A stretch of 64,000 nucleotides of DNA from Channa striata (lineage: Eukaryota; Chordata; Actinopteri; Anabantiformes; Channidae). This document shows positions 23,759-33,860 of this stretch, piece by piece (position 1 is the stretch's first letter; each line of letters begins with the position of its first letter). The stretch is from the NCBI GenBank assembly GCA_033026295.1, contig JAUPFM010000112.1:36027-100026 (forward strand). Reading direction: 5' to 3'. The notes under the pieces were generated by a model, which worked only from the letters and a program-made list of their open reading frames with translations, was not told the DNA's origin and did not search any database. A program made the translations under genes and the position numbers.

Positions 23759-26700
23759 GGGTTACCGCACACATCCACCCGTGCGTGTGAGTGTGAGTGT
23801 GAGACAGGGGTGTATTATGTCTCATAGTTTCAAAGCAACAAATAGTATTTGATCTTTCTGACTCTTTTTAGCTTCTATTTTGTCTGCAGGGTCAAACTGA
23901 CCCAAACAGCAGCTTTGAAATATAAACATGGAGGGGAGGTTAGAAATATGTGAACTGAACCATTTTCTTAATATGTTGATTACACTAAATAAGCCAAGCA
24001 GAAGAATGTTCAAAGTGAAAAAATATAAGGAAGAATAAGTATTTTTTTTTTAGATTTTTAAACTTTAAAACGGGTCAGTTTGACTCAGAACATAACAAGA
24101 GGGTTGATTCTCAATATCATTCAGTACTGGTGTCTATAAACATTATAAATACATTTTCACAACCTTCCTTCTGTGTCCTGTATGTCTTGGTCCAGTACCT
24201 CAACCCTGACAAACTCATGATCACTACAAGCAAAGTGAAATATTGCAGAAAGATGCTGCCGTTACTCTACATTGCATATCTTTGACCTCCAGCGCTACAA
24301 CAAGGAACCTTGATGACCCTTATTTCATTAGATTTCATTATATGCACGTGTGAGATTTATTTTGAATATTTAACCTTTTCAAACATCACAACTGTGCTAT
24401 GTTCCAACAAAAGTCAGTTACATATTGTGATACATCACTTAGAAGATTGTGTTAGTGCCCAACTACACACCAGAGATTCTCTGATGGATAATTGACCCAA
24501 AGAAACTGAAAGAAATCTAAAAAGTCTTTCTGTCCTTTTTCTGTCCTTTATTTTATTTTGTCAGAGTTAAGCACTTTATTTGAACAGTTTTATTTTTGCT
24601 TATTTTATTTCTTAAATTAGATTTTGTACATTGTAAAAAAATGCTCAGTTCGATGTTACATAACAATAAATTTGTCAAAAGATTTTTTAATTGTACTGAA
24701 TTAATTTGATTTGACAGTCAAATATTGGTTACATGCAGGCCACTTAATTATATATTGCAGAAAATAGTTAGAGGTTAGAAGCTTCTGGACCTTTGCTTCC
24801 AAAATATTTGTGTAACCGGACCTCTTTAAATTTTAGTTGCATACCCCTGCTCTATACTATCTATAATGAACTTGATAACATACATTTCTTAATGATGGCC
24901 TCTTTTAGGTAACATTAAAGGAACAATGCAACATCAAGTTATTGTTAACATATCACATATAAAAGCCGAAAGAGTAGTAGTATATACAACAGAAAAGGAC
25001 AATTGTTACCTTCAGAATTTCCATTTATGAGTGAACTTGACACTGAAATAAAGATTAAAAGCTCATCAGACATTAACAGTCTTACAGAAACCCAAAATCA
25101 TAAAAATTACTGATCATCAATGTCGTTTTGTGACACCACATAATGTATGTTAGTGAAGAAGGAGAAGAACCTGGAAAAACATGAAAAAATTATTCCTCAG
25201 AGTTAGAAAAGTAACACACACAAAAAAACGCGAGTTTGTGTCTTAAAAGTCAATAGAAATGTTTCATAGAAAGTGACGTAGAAATTTCAATTTCAATTTC
25301 AACTTTATTTATATAGCGCCAATTTACAACAAGGTCATCTCAGGGCACTTTACATAATAAAGTCAAGACTATACAAACAGGTAGAGAAAACCCAACAAAT
25401 CCCCCTTGAGCAAGCCATAGGCAACAGTGGAGAGGAAAAACTCCCTTTAACGGAAGAAACCTCCAGCAGAACCAGGCTCAGGGAGGACGGCCATCTGCCT
25501 TGACCGGTTGGGCTGAGTGGAAAGTGGAGAGAGAAAAGAACAGAGCAACAAAAGCAACAACAAAACATTGAGCAGGTTAATAGGACCAGTAGCTGCACAC
25601 TGGAGGACACACAGCGCCAAATCCGGGGACACCTGTGTACAGGGAGAGAGAGAGGGGGGAAAGAGAGGGGAGAGAGACGACTACGGGACAAAGAAGACAC
25701 AGAGTTAATGTCATACAGTGGTGACATTATAGATGTGGGGTGAGAGGAGAGAATGAAGAGAAGAGGAAGTGGCACAGTGCAGAGTCCCCAGCAGTCTAAA
25801 CCTATAGCAGCATGACTATAACCAACTATAAGCTTTATCAAAGAGGAAGGTTTTGAGCCTAGTCTTAAAAATAGGGAGGGTGTCTGCTTCCCGAATCTGG
25901 ACTGGGAGCTGGTTCCACAGGAGAGGAGCTTGATAGCTAAAGGCTCTGCCTCCCATTCTATTTTTGGAAATTCTGGGAACCACAAAGTACGCCTGCATTT
26001 TGGGACCGAAGTGGTCTAGTAGGATGATATGGTACTAAGAGATCTTTTAAATATGATGGGGCTTGGCCGTTTAAAGCTTTATAGGTAAGAAGAAGGGTTT
26101 TAAATTCTATTCTGCATTTAATTGGAAGCCAATGGAGAGAAGCTAATGAAGGTGAAATATGATCTCTCTTACCAATCCCAGTCAGTAATCTTGCTGCAGC
26201 ATTTTGGATTAATTGGAGGCTTTTAGAGAGTTACTGGGGCAGCCTGAAAGTAGAGAATTACAATAGTCCAATCTAGAAGTAACAAATGCATGAACCAATT
26301 TTCAGCATCGCTTTGGGACAGGATGCTCCTAATTTTGGCAATGTTCCGTAGGTGGAAGAAATCTGTTCTAGAGATTTGCTTTATCTGTGAGGTAAATGAC
26401 AAATCCTGGTCAAAAATGACTCCAAGATTCCTTGCAGTACTACTGGGGCAAGAGTTATGTCGTCTAAAGTAGCGATATGGTTAGAAAACATGTCTCTTAG
26501 ACTATTAGGCCCAAATACAATAACTTCAGTTTTATCTGAGTTTAGAAGAAGAAAATTATACGTCATCCAGTCCCTTATATCTTTAAGACATGCTTGTAGT
26601 TTGATTAATTTATTTGTTTCATCAGGTTTCATAGATAGATATAACTGCGTGTCATCAGCGTAGCAGTGAAAATTTACAGAGTGTTTTCTAATAATGTTGC

Positions 26701-27611
26701 CAAGGGGAGACATATATAGAGTAAAAAGTATTGGTCCTAATACAGAGCCTTGTGGAATTCCATAACTAACTTTTGTGTATGTCGAAGATTCATCATTAAC
26801 GTGAGTAAATTGGAATCTATCTGATAGATTGATTTAAACCAATTTAGTGCTGTTCCTTTAATTCCAATTACATGTTCTAGTCTCTGTAATAATATTCTGT
26901 GATCAATGGTGTCAAATGCAGCACTAAGATCTAGCAGAACTAGTATAGAGACAAGTCCGTTATCTGAAGCCAGAAGAAGATCATTGGTGACTTTAATCAG
27001 TGCAGTTTCTGTGCTATGATGAACTCTAAATCCTGACTGAAATTCTTCAAACAAGTTGTTTCTGCGCAGGTGGTCACATAATTGCTTTACAACTACTTTT
27101 TCAAGTATTTTAGAAATAAAAGGGAGATTGGATATTGGTCTGTAATTGGCCAAGACATCTGGATCCAGACTAGGTTTTTAAGTAGAGGTTTGATTACAGC
27201 TATCTTATAAGCCTTTGGTACATATCCTGTTTGTAAGGATAGATTAATGATATCTAATATGAACGTGTCTAATAAGGGTAGAGCATCTTTGAGCAGTCTA
27301 ACTGGAATAGGGTCTAGCAGACATGTTGTTGGTTTAGACGCCATAATAGTTGAAGTTAATTCAGCAAGGTCTATGGGCACAAAGCAGTCTAAAAGGGACT
27401 GAGGACTTGCTGATGATTCTAATTCTGTTGTATTTGTGGGGAGGGTCTGGTGAATTTTATTTCTAATAACTATGATTTTGTTTGTGAAGAATGTCATGAA
27501 GTCAGTGCTACATAGCGTTGAGGGAAAACTAGTTTCAACTGAACTATGGCTCTTAGTCAGAAAGACGTACTCACAGAATACTGAGAGTACACAGAACAAC
27601 GTGTGTCCCAT
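7949..27611 (-). CDS. Gene B: intact eight-Ig-domain Fc receptor-like receptor with ITIM-type tail
   Basis: The start is the ATG at 27611. Exons: 27575-27611 and 25010-25042 (signal peptide); Ig 22015-22278, 21376-21648, 20540-20800, 18383-18655, 17966-18241, 17514-17816, 16628-16894, 15900-16148; TM 15612-15728; 15475-15490 (16 nt); tail 15308-15390, 13908-13958, 13739-13795, 13608-13667, 12822-12884, 12363-12422, (11908-11959), 8070-8135, stop 7949-7951. Without the 52-nt exon, all exons join in frame to about 938 residues: leader 1-23, Ig domains about 24-745, TM near 755-780, then the tail. Every Ig exon is open with both cysteines. The TM (V-A-L-I-I-G-L-V-C-G) has no charged residue, so adaptor coupling is unlikely. 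VTYSLI and LTYAQI fit the ITIM consensus and would recruit SH2 phosphatases (family knowledge). The last three Ig exons are shared almost identically with gene C. Exact orthology to a named gene cannot be given. Confidence 0.8.
8390..10402 (-). CDS. RTE-type reverse transcriptase ORF (retrotransposon, 670 aa open)
   Basis: The frame is open for 670 residues, which is long for a fossil. RT landmarks in order: N-Y-R-G-I near 290, F-V-D-L-E-K-A-Y-D-R-V near 355, G-L-H-Q-G-S-A-L-S-P near 414, and the catalytic F-A-D-D at 447-450, followed by K-Y-L-G-S near 515. A C-terminal basic stretch R-G-R-P-K-R-R-Y closes it. In an intact element this polyprotein would start with the endonuclease, so the ATG used here is not the element's true start. 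The copy is probably not autonomous, because the upstream endonuclease is broken. It is an element gene, not a host gene. Confidence 0.85.
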   Translation of the reverse strand: MTLVVRKKKREKTEKKTKWWKLKNEETCEEFRQKLRQALCGQEELPDDWETTAEVIRETGRKVLGVSSGKRKDDKDTWWWNEEVQDCIQRKRLAKRKWDVERTEESRQEYKEVQRRVKREVAKAKQKAYDELYDRLDTKEGEKDLYRIARQRDRDGKDVQQIRVIKDRDGKVLTSQESVQRRWKEYFEELMNEENDRERREEDVDVVEQEIADIRKDEVRKALKRMKSGKAVGPDDIPVEVWKCLGEPAVEFLTGLFNRILESEKKPEEWRRSVLVPIFKNKGDTQNCSNYRGIKLMSHTMKLWEKVVEARLRKEVEICEQQYGFMPRKSTTDAIFALRLLMEKYRDGQKELHCVFVDLEKAYDRVPREELWYCMRMSGVAEKYVRVVQDMYGRSMTVVRCAVGQTEEFKVEVGLHQGSALSPFLFAMLMDRLTDEVRQKSPWTMMFADDIVICSESREQVEEQLERWRFALERRGMKVSRSKTEYMCLNKREQGRSVRLQGAEVKKVQEFKYLGSSVQSDGECGKEVKRRVQAGWNGWRKESGVLCDRRVSARLKGKVYRTVVRPALLYGLETVAVRKRQEAEMEAAEMKMLRFSLGVTRLDRIRNELIRGTARVSCVSNKVREARLRWFGHVQRRDSEFIGRRMLEMELPGKRARGRPKRRYNRGQRT
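10404..10940 (-). pseudogene. RTE apurinic-type endonuclease domain, broken
   Basis: V-L-C-V-Q-E-T-R-W-K-G (near 10860), V-V-V-G-A-D-F-N-G-H-V-G (near 10690) and S-T-Q-V-D-Y-I-L-C (near 10500) mark an EEP-type nuclease. The middle of the domain is missing between K-G-S-K-A-R and S-G-Y-A-P. The frame changes near 10605, and a stop separates it from the RT frame near 10404. It cannot make a working nuclease as it stands. Confidence 0.75.
11890..13800 (-). repeat. Tandem duplication of a three-exon tail cassette in gene B
   Basis: Copy 1: exons 13739-13795, 13608-13667, 12822-12884. Copy 2: dead exon about 12535-12593, then 12363-12422 and 11908-11959. The order and sequence are the same (YSxIEL-type, VYxDVK-type, LTYAQI-type). 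Gene C has a single set (44805-44861, 44659-44718, 44227-44289). Copy 2 is the more decayed. Confidence 0.7.
12535..12593 (-). pseudogene. Dead tail exon copy in gene B (donor lost)
   Basis: Homologous to the 57-nt exon 13739-13795 (reads D-L-I-Y-S-V-S-E-R). The bases before the donor are deleted and the donor GTGAGT has become CTGAGT, so it should be skipped. Confidence 0.6.
14040..14860. repeat. Degenerate tandem repeat (about 130 bp unit) with AGGTCA half-sites
   Basis: Phrases such as AGGTCAAAGGTCA, CACAAACATCCACTTGGAC and AAGGATGAACT recur at roughly 100-150 bp steps. This is a diverged tandem repeat, of a sort common in fish introns. Perfect DR1 motifs stand at 14261-14273 and 14407-14419. 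It lies in the gene B intron between tail exons 13908-13958 and 15308-15390. Confidence 0.6.
15475..17816 (-). CDS. Gene B membrane-proximal module: three Ig exons, TM exon, 16-nt microexon
   Basis: Ig exon 17514-17816 (303 nt) starts K-P-R-P-V-L-S-V-S-P-S-W. Ig exon 16628-16894 (267 nt) starts G-P-S-A-S-L-T-V-N and ends with Y-W-C-E-S-G-S-G-E. Ig exon 15900-16148 (249 nt) carries S-P-V-H-P-V-T-E-G and S-D-E-G-F-Y-K-C. These are the domain types usual next to the membrane in teleost FCRL proteins. The TM exon 15612-15728 is 117 nt and the microexon 15475-15490 is 16 nt. Exon for exon the module matches gene C 45358-47884. Confidence 0.8.
19255..19440 (+). repeat. SINE-like fish repeat
   Basis: TTTACATTTACATTTAGTCA with GGCAGAGAGTTTGTCCAAAA, then CCAGGGTTCGAACCGCTGAC about 110 bases on, is a pattern widespread in teleosts with a tRNA-like box B. 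It lies in the gene B intron between Ig exons 18383-18655 and 20540-20800. The rest of 18656-20539 shows no gene or other recognisable element. Confidence 0.55.
22279..25009. other. Gene B long intron; microsatellite, no exon found
   Basis: This sits between the second leader exon and the first Ig exon. In genes A and C this place is followed by the V-L-T-L-E-S-S-W Ig exon; no trace of that exon was seen here. The region contains a (GT)n run at 23706-23756 and stretches similar to gene A introns (24210-24420). Confidence 0.5.
23706..23756. repeat. (GT)n microsatellite
   Basis: About 25 uninterrupted GT units in a gene B intron. The frames that read through it on both strands are artefacts of the repeat. 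Confidence 0.95.
25279..27559 (-). mobile_element. L2-type LINE inserted in gene B intron 1, 5'-truncated
   Basis: Minus-strand frames read RT blocks N-Y-R-P-I-S-N-L-P-F (near 27145), L-D-L-S-A-A-F-D-T-I-D-H (near 26920), C-Y-A-D-D-T-Q-L-Y-L (near 26660) and the C-terminal W-N-Q-L-P-V-Q-I-R. The 3' end is the typical GGCGCTATATAAATAAAGTT followed by TTGAAA repeats. Several frameshifts make it dead. GAAAGTGACGTA near 25266-25278 and GAAAGACGTA near 27560-27570 look like a target-site duplication. The element lies in the gene's own direction, starting about 15 nt after the leader exon donor. Confidence 0.85.
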
Positions 27612-27800
27612 CTTCACATGCAGAGCAACACTGTCACTCTGCTGTTTGTCCTTTACATTAAAACATGTAACACAGCAAAGACACAAACAACAAAGACAAG
27701 TTATGTTTTATAGATATGCATCAGAAAAAGTGCAGCCTCTATGTTCTTCCTTCCTTTTTTCATCTACATCTTATTTACTGCATGTTCACATTTCCCATTC
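27609..27800 (-). promoter_or_regulatory. Gene B upstream region with eroded promoter motifs
   Basis: This aligns with the upstream regions of genes A and C, but a short deletion near 27755-27765 removes the ATAAAAG element. The AGGAAGTG site has become a GGGAAATG-type sequence (about 27789-27796). The GGAAGGAAGAA stretch remains. If the motifs matter in A and C, gene B is expressed differently (inference). Confidence 0.4.
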
Positions 27801-29027
27801 ACCACTGAAATACATTTCCTTGTTTTAGGTTTTACTGGTCCATAAACACATTTTAAAATGATATTAAGCAAATATATGTTCACATTTATGGAATATAAAA
27901 CCATTGAATTCCATCCTATTACTTTTGTCATAGAGTAAATGAACAAAAGTGGAACATTCTCTGTGTTATCTATTCAACAACTACAGTCACATGACACTTG
28001 AGATGAGCAACAACTCTCTGACTGTTGGCGCTTCATGGTCTTGTGTCTTAGGACAAAAACTAAGTTTCTCTCAAACAAAGTATCAGTTTTAACTAACATT
28101 AAAATCCATCCTAGGAGAAGTGAAGGATACTGCATGTTATTGTGAAAACCTGTTAATAAATCTATCATCAGAAGTTTCAGTCTGAGTTGTGAGGCACATA
28201 AATGGAACAATAACAGCAGAATTTGTTGCCAAACTTTCAGACATAACATTGATATTTAAGTTGTGGGGACAATATTCTCTTTAGCACATTACATGTGTTT
28301 TATGTGGCCTGTGAGCTTCAAACCTGAAAAATAGAGTAAAAATGTTTGTTAGTTTGTTTTACTTCATGTTGATTCAACTTCAGAACTTATTGTAAATTTA
28401 TCAACTAAACAAACTTGCACCTTTAGTTTATGCAATTTTTGGCAACTGGAGTCTGAGAAGAAACAAACTGTAGCAGCTGAAACAAACAAATGTCCAGTTC
28501 CTTTTTACATGAAGATGTGACACTGTCATAGCAAAAATTAGACATTTTCACACCAGAGCAGAAAGACGACGTGTCAAACACAAACACGTGCTGTCAGATG
28601 TTTATCAGAGTATGATATGTAGAAATATATCGCAACTACCACACATTACAAAAGGCAAATTTTTGTTACAGAATATTTTTTCATAACAGGCTATTTAGCT
28701 GCACGTTCCTTCAGGCAATTTGCTTTTAATTGTAAAACATGGATTCTGCTTTAAAATAAAGCTCTTTTTCTCACGTCTCTTAGTACAGTAGAAACGATGC
28801 AACTGTTCATTTTCAGTAAAGAAATGACGCTGAGCTCAATGAGATCTTAGGGACAGAAAGGGAAACAGACCTACCACCATTCATGTCTGGGACTGAAACC
28901 TCACGGCTAACTAAAGGACACACACATTACTGCAAATCAACATGTGCACATGCCAGTGTAAAAGGAGAAGAGCCTCCAACTCTTGCCCACACCAGCCACA
29001 TAAGACTGCATTAAAATGATTTTCAAA

Positions 29028-29165
29028 GGGGGCAGCACGATGGTGGAGTGGTTAGAGCTGCCTCCTCACAGCTGGAAGGTCTTCAGTTAGAATTCCTGGC
29101 TGGCTACGAGCTTCCTGTGTGGAGGTTTCAACTTCTCCCTATGGTTGTGTGGGTTTCCTCCGGTT
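29028..29165 (+). repeat. tRNA-like fish SINE
   Basis: GGGGGCAGCACGATGGTGGA with GTGGTTAGAGCTGCCTCCTC, then GTGTGGGTTTCCTCCGG, is the well-known teleost interspersed pattern. Related degenerate pieces occur at 33070-33365, 42620-42725 and 43150-43205. Confidence 0.65.
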
Positions 29166-29429
29166 ACAACAGAACACAACAGCAAAATGTTTCACATAAA
29201 CTTTAAATATAAAATTGAAAATGAGGACAAGATAAGAAAACTTTTAACAAAGAAATGTTGTCCTATGAAGTAAAACCTCCTTTTTAAAAAGAAGTTTATA
29301 CTTTTACAGATGTAGGCATTCAAAGTGTCCGGCTTTTTCACTGCCGTATGTTAGCAGTAACCTACCTGTGTTGTTGCGTCAGGAACTGAATGTGTTTTAA
29401 CGCTGAACTAGAGTCATTAAACATTAAAC

Positions 29430-29600
29430 ATCCTTTATTCGTCACTGAGCACATATACATTTGCACAAACAAGTTACAGTGAAATTTGTCTTCTGCATTT
29501 AACCCATCCCCCTGGGGGGAGCAGTGAGCTGCCATAGGTGCCTGGGGAGCTGGCCTTGAGTGTCTTGCTGAGGGACACACATGACATTGAACTTGCAATT
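29430..29600 (+). repeat. Interspersed repeat fragment, family uncertain
   Basis: ACAGTGAAATTTGTCTTCTG with CATTTAACCCATCCCCCTGG and the later CTTGCTGAGGGACAC are phrases common in fish repeats. It is present in only one copy of the surrounding segmental duplication, so it inserted afterwards or was lost from the other copy. Confidence 0.5.
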
Positions 29601-30559
29601 GTTCTTTAAGTCAGTTGCTTCCTTATCCCCAGTTCTGAATCCTACTGTCTACTGTACCAGCAGATTATAAATACAGTCAGAACCAACACCACAACTGCTC
29701 CTCAAGGAAAACAAATGAGTGGTTATGGTAATAATTCTGAAAAACTATAGCTTAAAAGCTATAAGAGGTAATGTGGACTCCTTTTTGTTGGTTTGGTGTC
29801 TTTACAATATGAAGCAACAACACTCCCACTGTACTGAGAGTGTTTTTAGTCAAACCACTTAGATATGACTTGCCTACCACAAGCTGCAGAAGTGTCAGTT
29901 AGAGATGAAACGTTTGCTCCTGAATGTCATGGTCACACATTCAAAGGTGTTTTCCCTTAATCGGAATTTCAAAGAAAGATTAAAAATAAAATTATACAGA
30001 AGGATTTTCATATTTTTGTTTTAAAAATGTCATTTGTCCTACATATAAACCAAAACTTTTGAGCCATGTTAGATTTGTGATGTCATGACATCTGTTGGAC
30101 CATCTGTTATTTGTTCTTGTTTGTGTGGCGTTTTTAGGATTTACTTTTACTTTTTAAACTGTGAGAACAGAGAATGTCGATGAGTCAAATAAAACACACA
30201 ATGCTTCACAACCACTGTGACGAGGCTTGATTCGTTTGGCCAGAGTCTCGTGATTAATGACGTCCAAAGTGTCATTCGACATGTCATTGATTCGGTACCT
30301 GATTAAATGGTTTATAAGGAGGATGTTCATTGGTGGGATTTCTGATGTGTTTTGATGCGGATCAGAGCCTCATCCTAAATAAAAAACAGATAAAATAACC
30401 TTATATGCCATATGTGTTTCTTTTACCACTTTAAGAAAAAATCTGATAAAACACTGCATACTGTGCAGATTACTTTGCATCAAAGTTACCAAGGATATTT
30501 GTTTTCAAACCATTTAAAAGTTTTATAGAGTCACAAAAAGTGACAACTACTCTGTTACT

Positions 30560-31150
30560 GGTCAAAAGTATTTGTGGAGGAAGAACAGTGGATCTACTCT
30601 CCCTACAAATCTGGTTTCAGGTCTGGATCTACATCAATAGCAGTGAATCAACAGTGCTGTCTAGCACTCACGCATTCAGCAAAGACTCCCCACGACTTAT
30701 TGTCTAACCCAGACTCAGAACTGTCCCCTCACTCACACATGCTAATCCCTTTATCAAGAAAACAGCACATCAATGAATGCAACATGCATTTGCATTTGGA
30801 CTCAAACTCCAAAACAGGTACATGTTAACTATCAACCTTCAGGAGATTCACACCACTGTGTTCAGGAGGCAATTTGGTAAAAGTTGATCACACAGAGTTA
30901 GTTCATTTTAAGCCCATCTCCAAGCTGCAGTTCGTTTTGAAAATAGTTCATGTGCAGTTAAAATCTTATTTAGATGAGCAAAATGTTTTGGAGGTCTTTC
31001 AATCTGGTTTTGCCATTTACACGGCAAGTAAAAAAAAATCTGAGTTGAGGAGAAAAACATCAAACCAAAGTGCTATCAAAGAAGTGTTTCTGTTTGATGG
31101 GATGCAAGTACAAGAAAGAGCAGAAAGTTTTGGGGGGTTTTTTTAGTGCA
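30560..31150 (+). mobile_element. Degenerate CR1/L2-type LINE RT fragment
   Basis: Plus-strand translation at 30895-31020 gives F-K-P-I-S-K-L-Q-F and V-L-E-V-F-Q-S-G-F, the RT motif 1-2 region of a LINE. A second Q-S-G-F-like trace (Y-K-S-G-F-R-S-G) lies at 30600. No full frame remains. Confidence 0.6.
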
Positions 31151-31170
31151 AAGGAAGAGCGTTGAAGAGT

Positions 31171-31770
31171 TTAGTAGCTCTTTCCATCATCGGGGATCAC
31201 TGAGCTAAAGAGTTTCCCTTGGTGTCTTCTGTGTGACGCTGGGACTACCTGATGGTGTTCGTTGGCTGAGCGCAGTGGACAGGATGGATTGTAGACCAGA
31301 ATGACTGAGTTTAAGTAAGCCAGAGCTGTAGAGTTGACCACCCTGTAGGCAAGAGACAGAGCTTTGAACTTAATCCTTGCAGCCACAGGAAGCCAGTGCA
31401 GAGATCTGAAGAGCATTAAGCGTGAGTCATTTTTGGCTTGTTAAAAATGAGGCTTGCTGCCGCATTTTGGATCATCTGCAGTTTGGGTCATGTAACTCCA
31501 TCAACAGTGGATTGTAGTAATCCAGCCAAGATATGATCAACGCCTGACACAGGAGTTGGGTTGTGTATTTCAGTAGTAGGGTCTGAAGTCTCTGATGTTG
31601 GAGGGCAAATCTACATGACCCACAGACTGAGGAGATGTGTTCCATAACAACCACTGCAGATCCGATGTTGATGCTGATGTTGTGTTGAAGGTTTGGCTGG
31701 TAAGACGAGAACTTCAGTCTTGGAGAGGTTGAGATGAAGATGTTTTCTTTCATCTGAGCAGTGATGTCAG
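31171..31770 (-). mobile_element. CR1/L2-superfamily LINE 3' fragment
   Basis: The minus strand reads L-H-W-L-P-V-A-A-R-I-K-F-K-A-L near 31390 and I-S-W-L-D-Y-Y-N near 31520, the C-terminal part of the LINE RT protein. It is the same family as 1740-2828 (shared stretch around 31660-31700). Broken by frame changes. Confidence 0.7.
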
Positions 31771-31799
31771 AGAGACAGACAGAGATGTGTGACTGGACA

Positions 31800-32319
31800 C
31801 TAGAGTCATCTCAACTCAAATGTTGAGAGCTCACGCAACTTCCCCGGATCAGTCTGTTTGACTGACTCAGCTCTGCTGTAATGACCTGGATTTTGATATT
31901 GTGAATCTCTGACCTGGATTACATATTTGGACTCTTAGGACCTGGCACATTTTGGGTTGTATTACCACTTAAGTCTGCTTAACTGAGACCTTGTGGCCCC
32001 ATAAATTCCTGAAAGTGTTTGCAGCATGTGAAAACATGATGCTTAGTTTTTATACTTATCAGGTTCCAATAAGCCCAAATAACAAAGAGAAATAAAAATG
32101 CATGTCAAATTAGAGCTGGGTCTTAAGAGGACACAAGTCTCTTTTCTTGTGCACATTGCAACATCAGACCAGACGACTTGCTGTGTCCATTCTGGTTACC
32201 TTAAGCATTCAACCGCAGAAAGACCACCTCCAGTTTTATCTGTCTGTTCTGTGCAGTTGTCTTTTGGTTTTGAATCCACCTGCTCAGACAGTTTTCTGAC
32301 ATTTCAGGACATGATTTTA
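31800..32319. other. No gene seen
   Basis: Unassigned sequence with a 79-codon plus-strand frame (32098-32337) that shows no domain or splice context. Not called as a gene. Confidence 0.4.
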
Positions 32320-33860
32320 GTTTCTTGTGGCCTGTGAGCTGCAAACCTGAAAAAATGCAGTAAAAATTTTTGTAATTTAAACTTTGTTTAATCTCATGTT
32401 GCTATAATAATAACTACAAATGCATTAAGTAATAAATTCTCAGATCAACTAAACAAACTGTTATTGGTCATTAGTTTATGCACTTTTTGGCAAATGAGAA
32501 GCAGCAAACTGTATCAGATGAAACAAACAACCTTCCAGTTCCCTTTAACACATAAAGACGTGTTGCTGCAAGAATGAGACATTTTCACACCAGAGCAGAA
32601 AGAAGACGTGTCAAACACAACATCTGTTGTCAAATTTGTATCTGAGTGACACAAACTGAGCTAAGTGTGATACACAGAAATATTTAGGAACTACTGCACA
32701 TTACAAAAAGCACATTTTACATGTTTTGTAACATAATGAGTTTTATAGACTGTAACAGCTTATTTAGCTGCACTTTCAGCCAATTTGATTTAAATTATAA
32801 AAATATGACATCTGCCCTAAAATAAAGTCTGTTTTCTCATGTTTACAAACAATATAATTGTTCATTTTCAATAAAGAAATGGTAGATAAAAGCCCTGAGC
32901 TCAATGAGCAATTTTTGGAGCAGAAAGGGACTTTATGTGTCTGTCCTCAGTGTAAACTAAAGGACGAGCACATTACTGCAAATCAGCTTTTGCACAAAAA
33001 CAAAGAGAGTTCAAAGCTGTTGTCCACATCAACCCACAATACTACAGGATTTACAATAATAAGAAATTATTAAAATCATTTTCAAAGAGAGCAAAACGAA
33101 CTGAAGTGATCATTGCTGCCGTCTCACAGGTAGAAGGTTAAAATCACTGGCCAGTTATGTAATTTCTGCTCAGTTTCATCTTCTCCCAGGTTTGTGTGGG
33201 TTTCCTCCCACAGTCCAAATACTCGCCTGTTAGGTTATTCGTGACTAAACTGTCCGTAGGTGTGGATGGTTGTCTGTCTGTGTATGTCTCTCTGTGTTGG
33301 TCCTCAGATGTACTAAATGTCTCAAAACAGGATGTGAGGTCACAGATAATGGAAGGATGGATGATTTCTAAAGGTTGATGAACGTTCACCTTTGAGCAAG
33401 ATTTAATAATTAACATGCTACAACATAAACTATAAGATTTTTAATGAGGACAAAACAGCAGCAGCGTCCCTAAAATAAATTAAAAAAATACAGAACACAA
33501 TTTTGTCTAAAGAAGCATATTTTTCAAATCTACCTGACACATCTACAGATGAGGACATTCAAAGTGTCAGATGTTTTCATGGCAGTGTGTTAGTGGCATC
33601 AGGAATTCAGTGTATTTCACTGAACCAGGATCACAAAGTCCAACCTGCACTTCTCCTTTCAGGCACCAGCATCACAAAGTCGCTCCTTTGTCCCCAGTCC
33701 ACAAACTGAATCCTACTCGACTGTAAGTCAGAAAATAAAGAAAACCAGATATGTTTGTGGTATGCTTTTGGTAATAATTCAGAAAAAATCAGGTATATAA
33801 AATCACTGGTAGTGTGGACTCCTTTTGGATGGTTTGGTGTGTTTACAAAAAACAGACTCT
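32320..33860. repeat. Segmental duplication, copy 2
   Basis: Counterpart of 28260-29860 (landmarks given there). It contains a degenerate SINE at about 33070-33365 (TGTGTGGGTTTCCTCCCACA), in the position equivalent to the SINE at 29028 in copy 1. The SINE therefore predates the duplication. Confidence 0.6.

Larger units (their letters stand above)
28260..29860. repeat. Segmental duplication, copy 1 (copy 2 at 32320-33860)
   Basis: Matching landmarks in the same order include CACACCAGAGCAGAAAGA (28550; 32590), GCATTCAAAGTGTC / ACATTCAAAGTGTC (29316; 33553), CTGAATCCTACT (29634; 33706) and GTGGACTCCTTTT (29773; 33815). The first part has a third relative at 59090-59410. Copy 1 carries an extra insertion at about 29430-29600. 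Confidence 0.65.
27947..30559. other. Intergenic region upstream of gene B, duplicated segment and SINE pieces
   Basis: No intact gene is seen. 28260-29860 is paralogous to 32320-33860. A SINE lies at 29028-29165 and another interspersed repeat at about 29430-29600. The remainder is AT-rich and unassigned. Confidence 0.5.

Noticed and set aside
25350..25985. 211-codon minus-strand frame
   Set aside because: It lies at the 3' end of the L2 LINE; its start corresponds to the LINE C-terminus and the rest is 3' UTR-like sequence.
28300..28335. Possible tiny last exon (TTTTTCAG then GTTTGAAG), like those of genes B and C
   Set aside because: In the expected phase it lacks the immediate stop codon seen in B and C, and no matching tail exons lie upstream.
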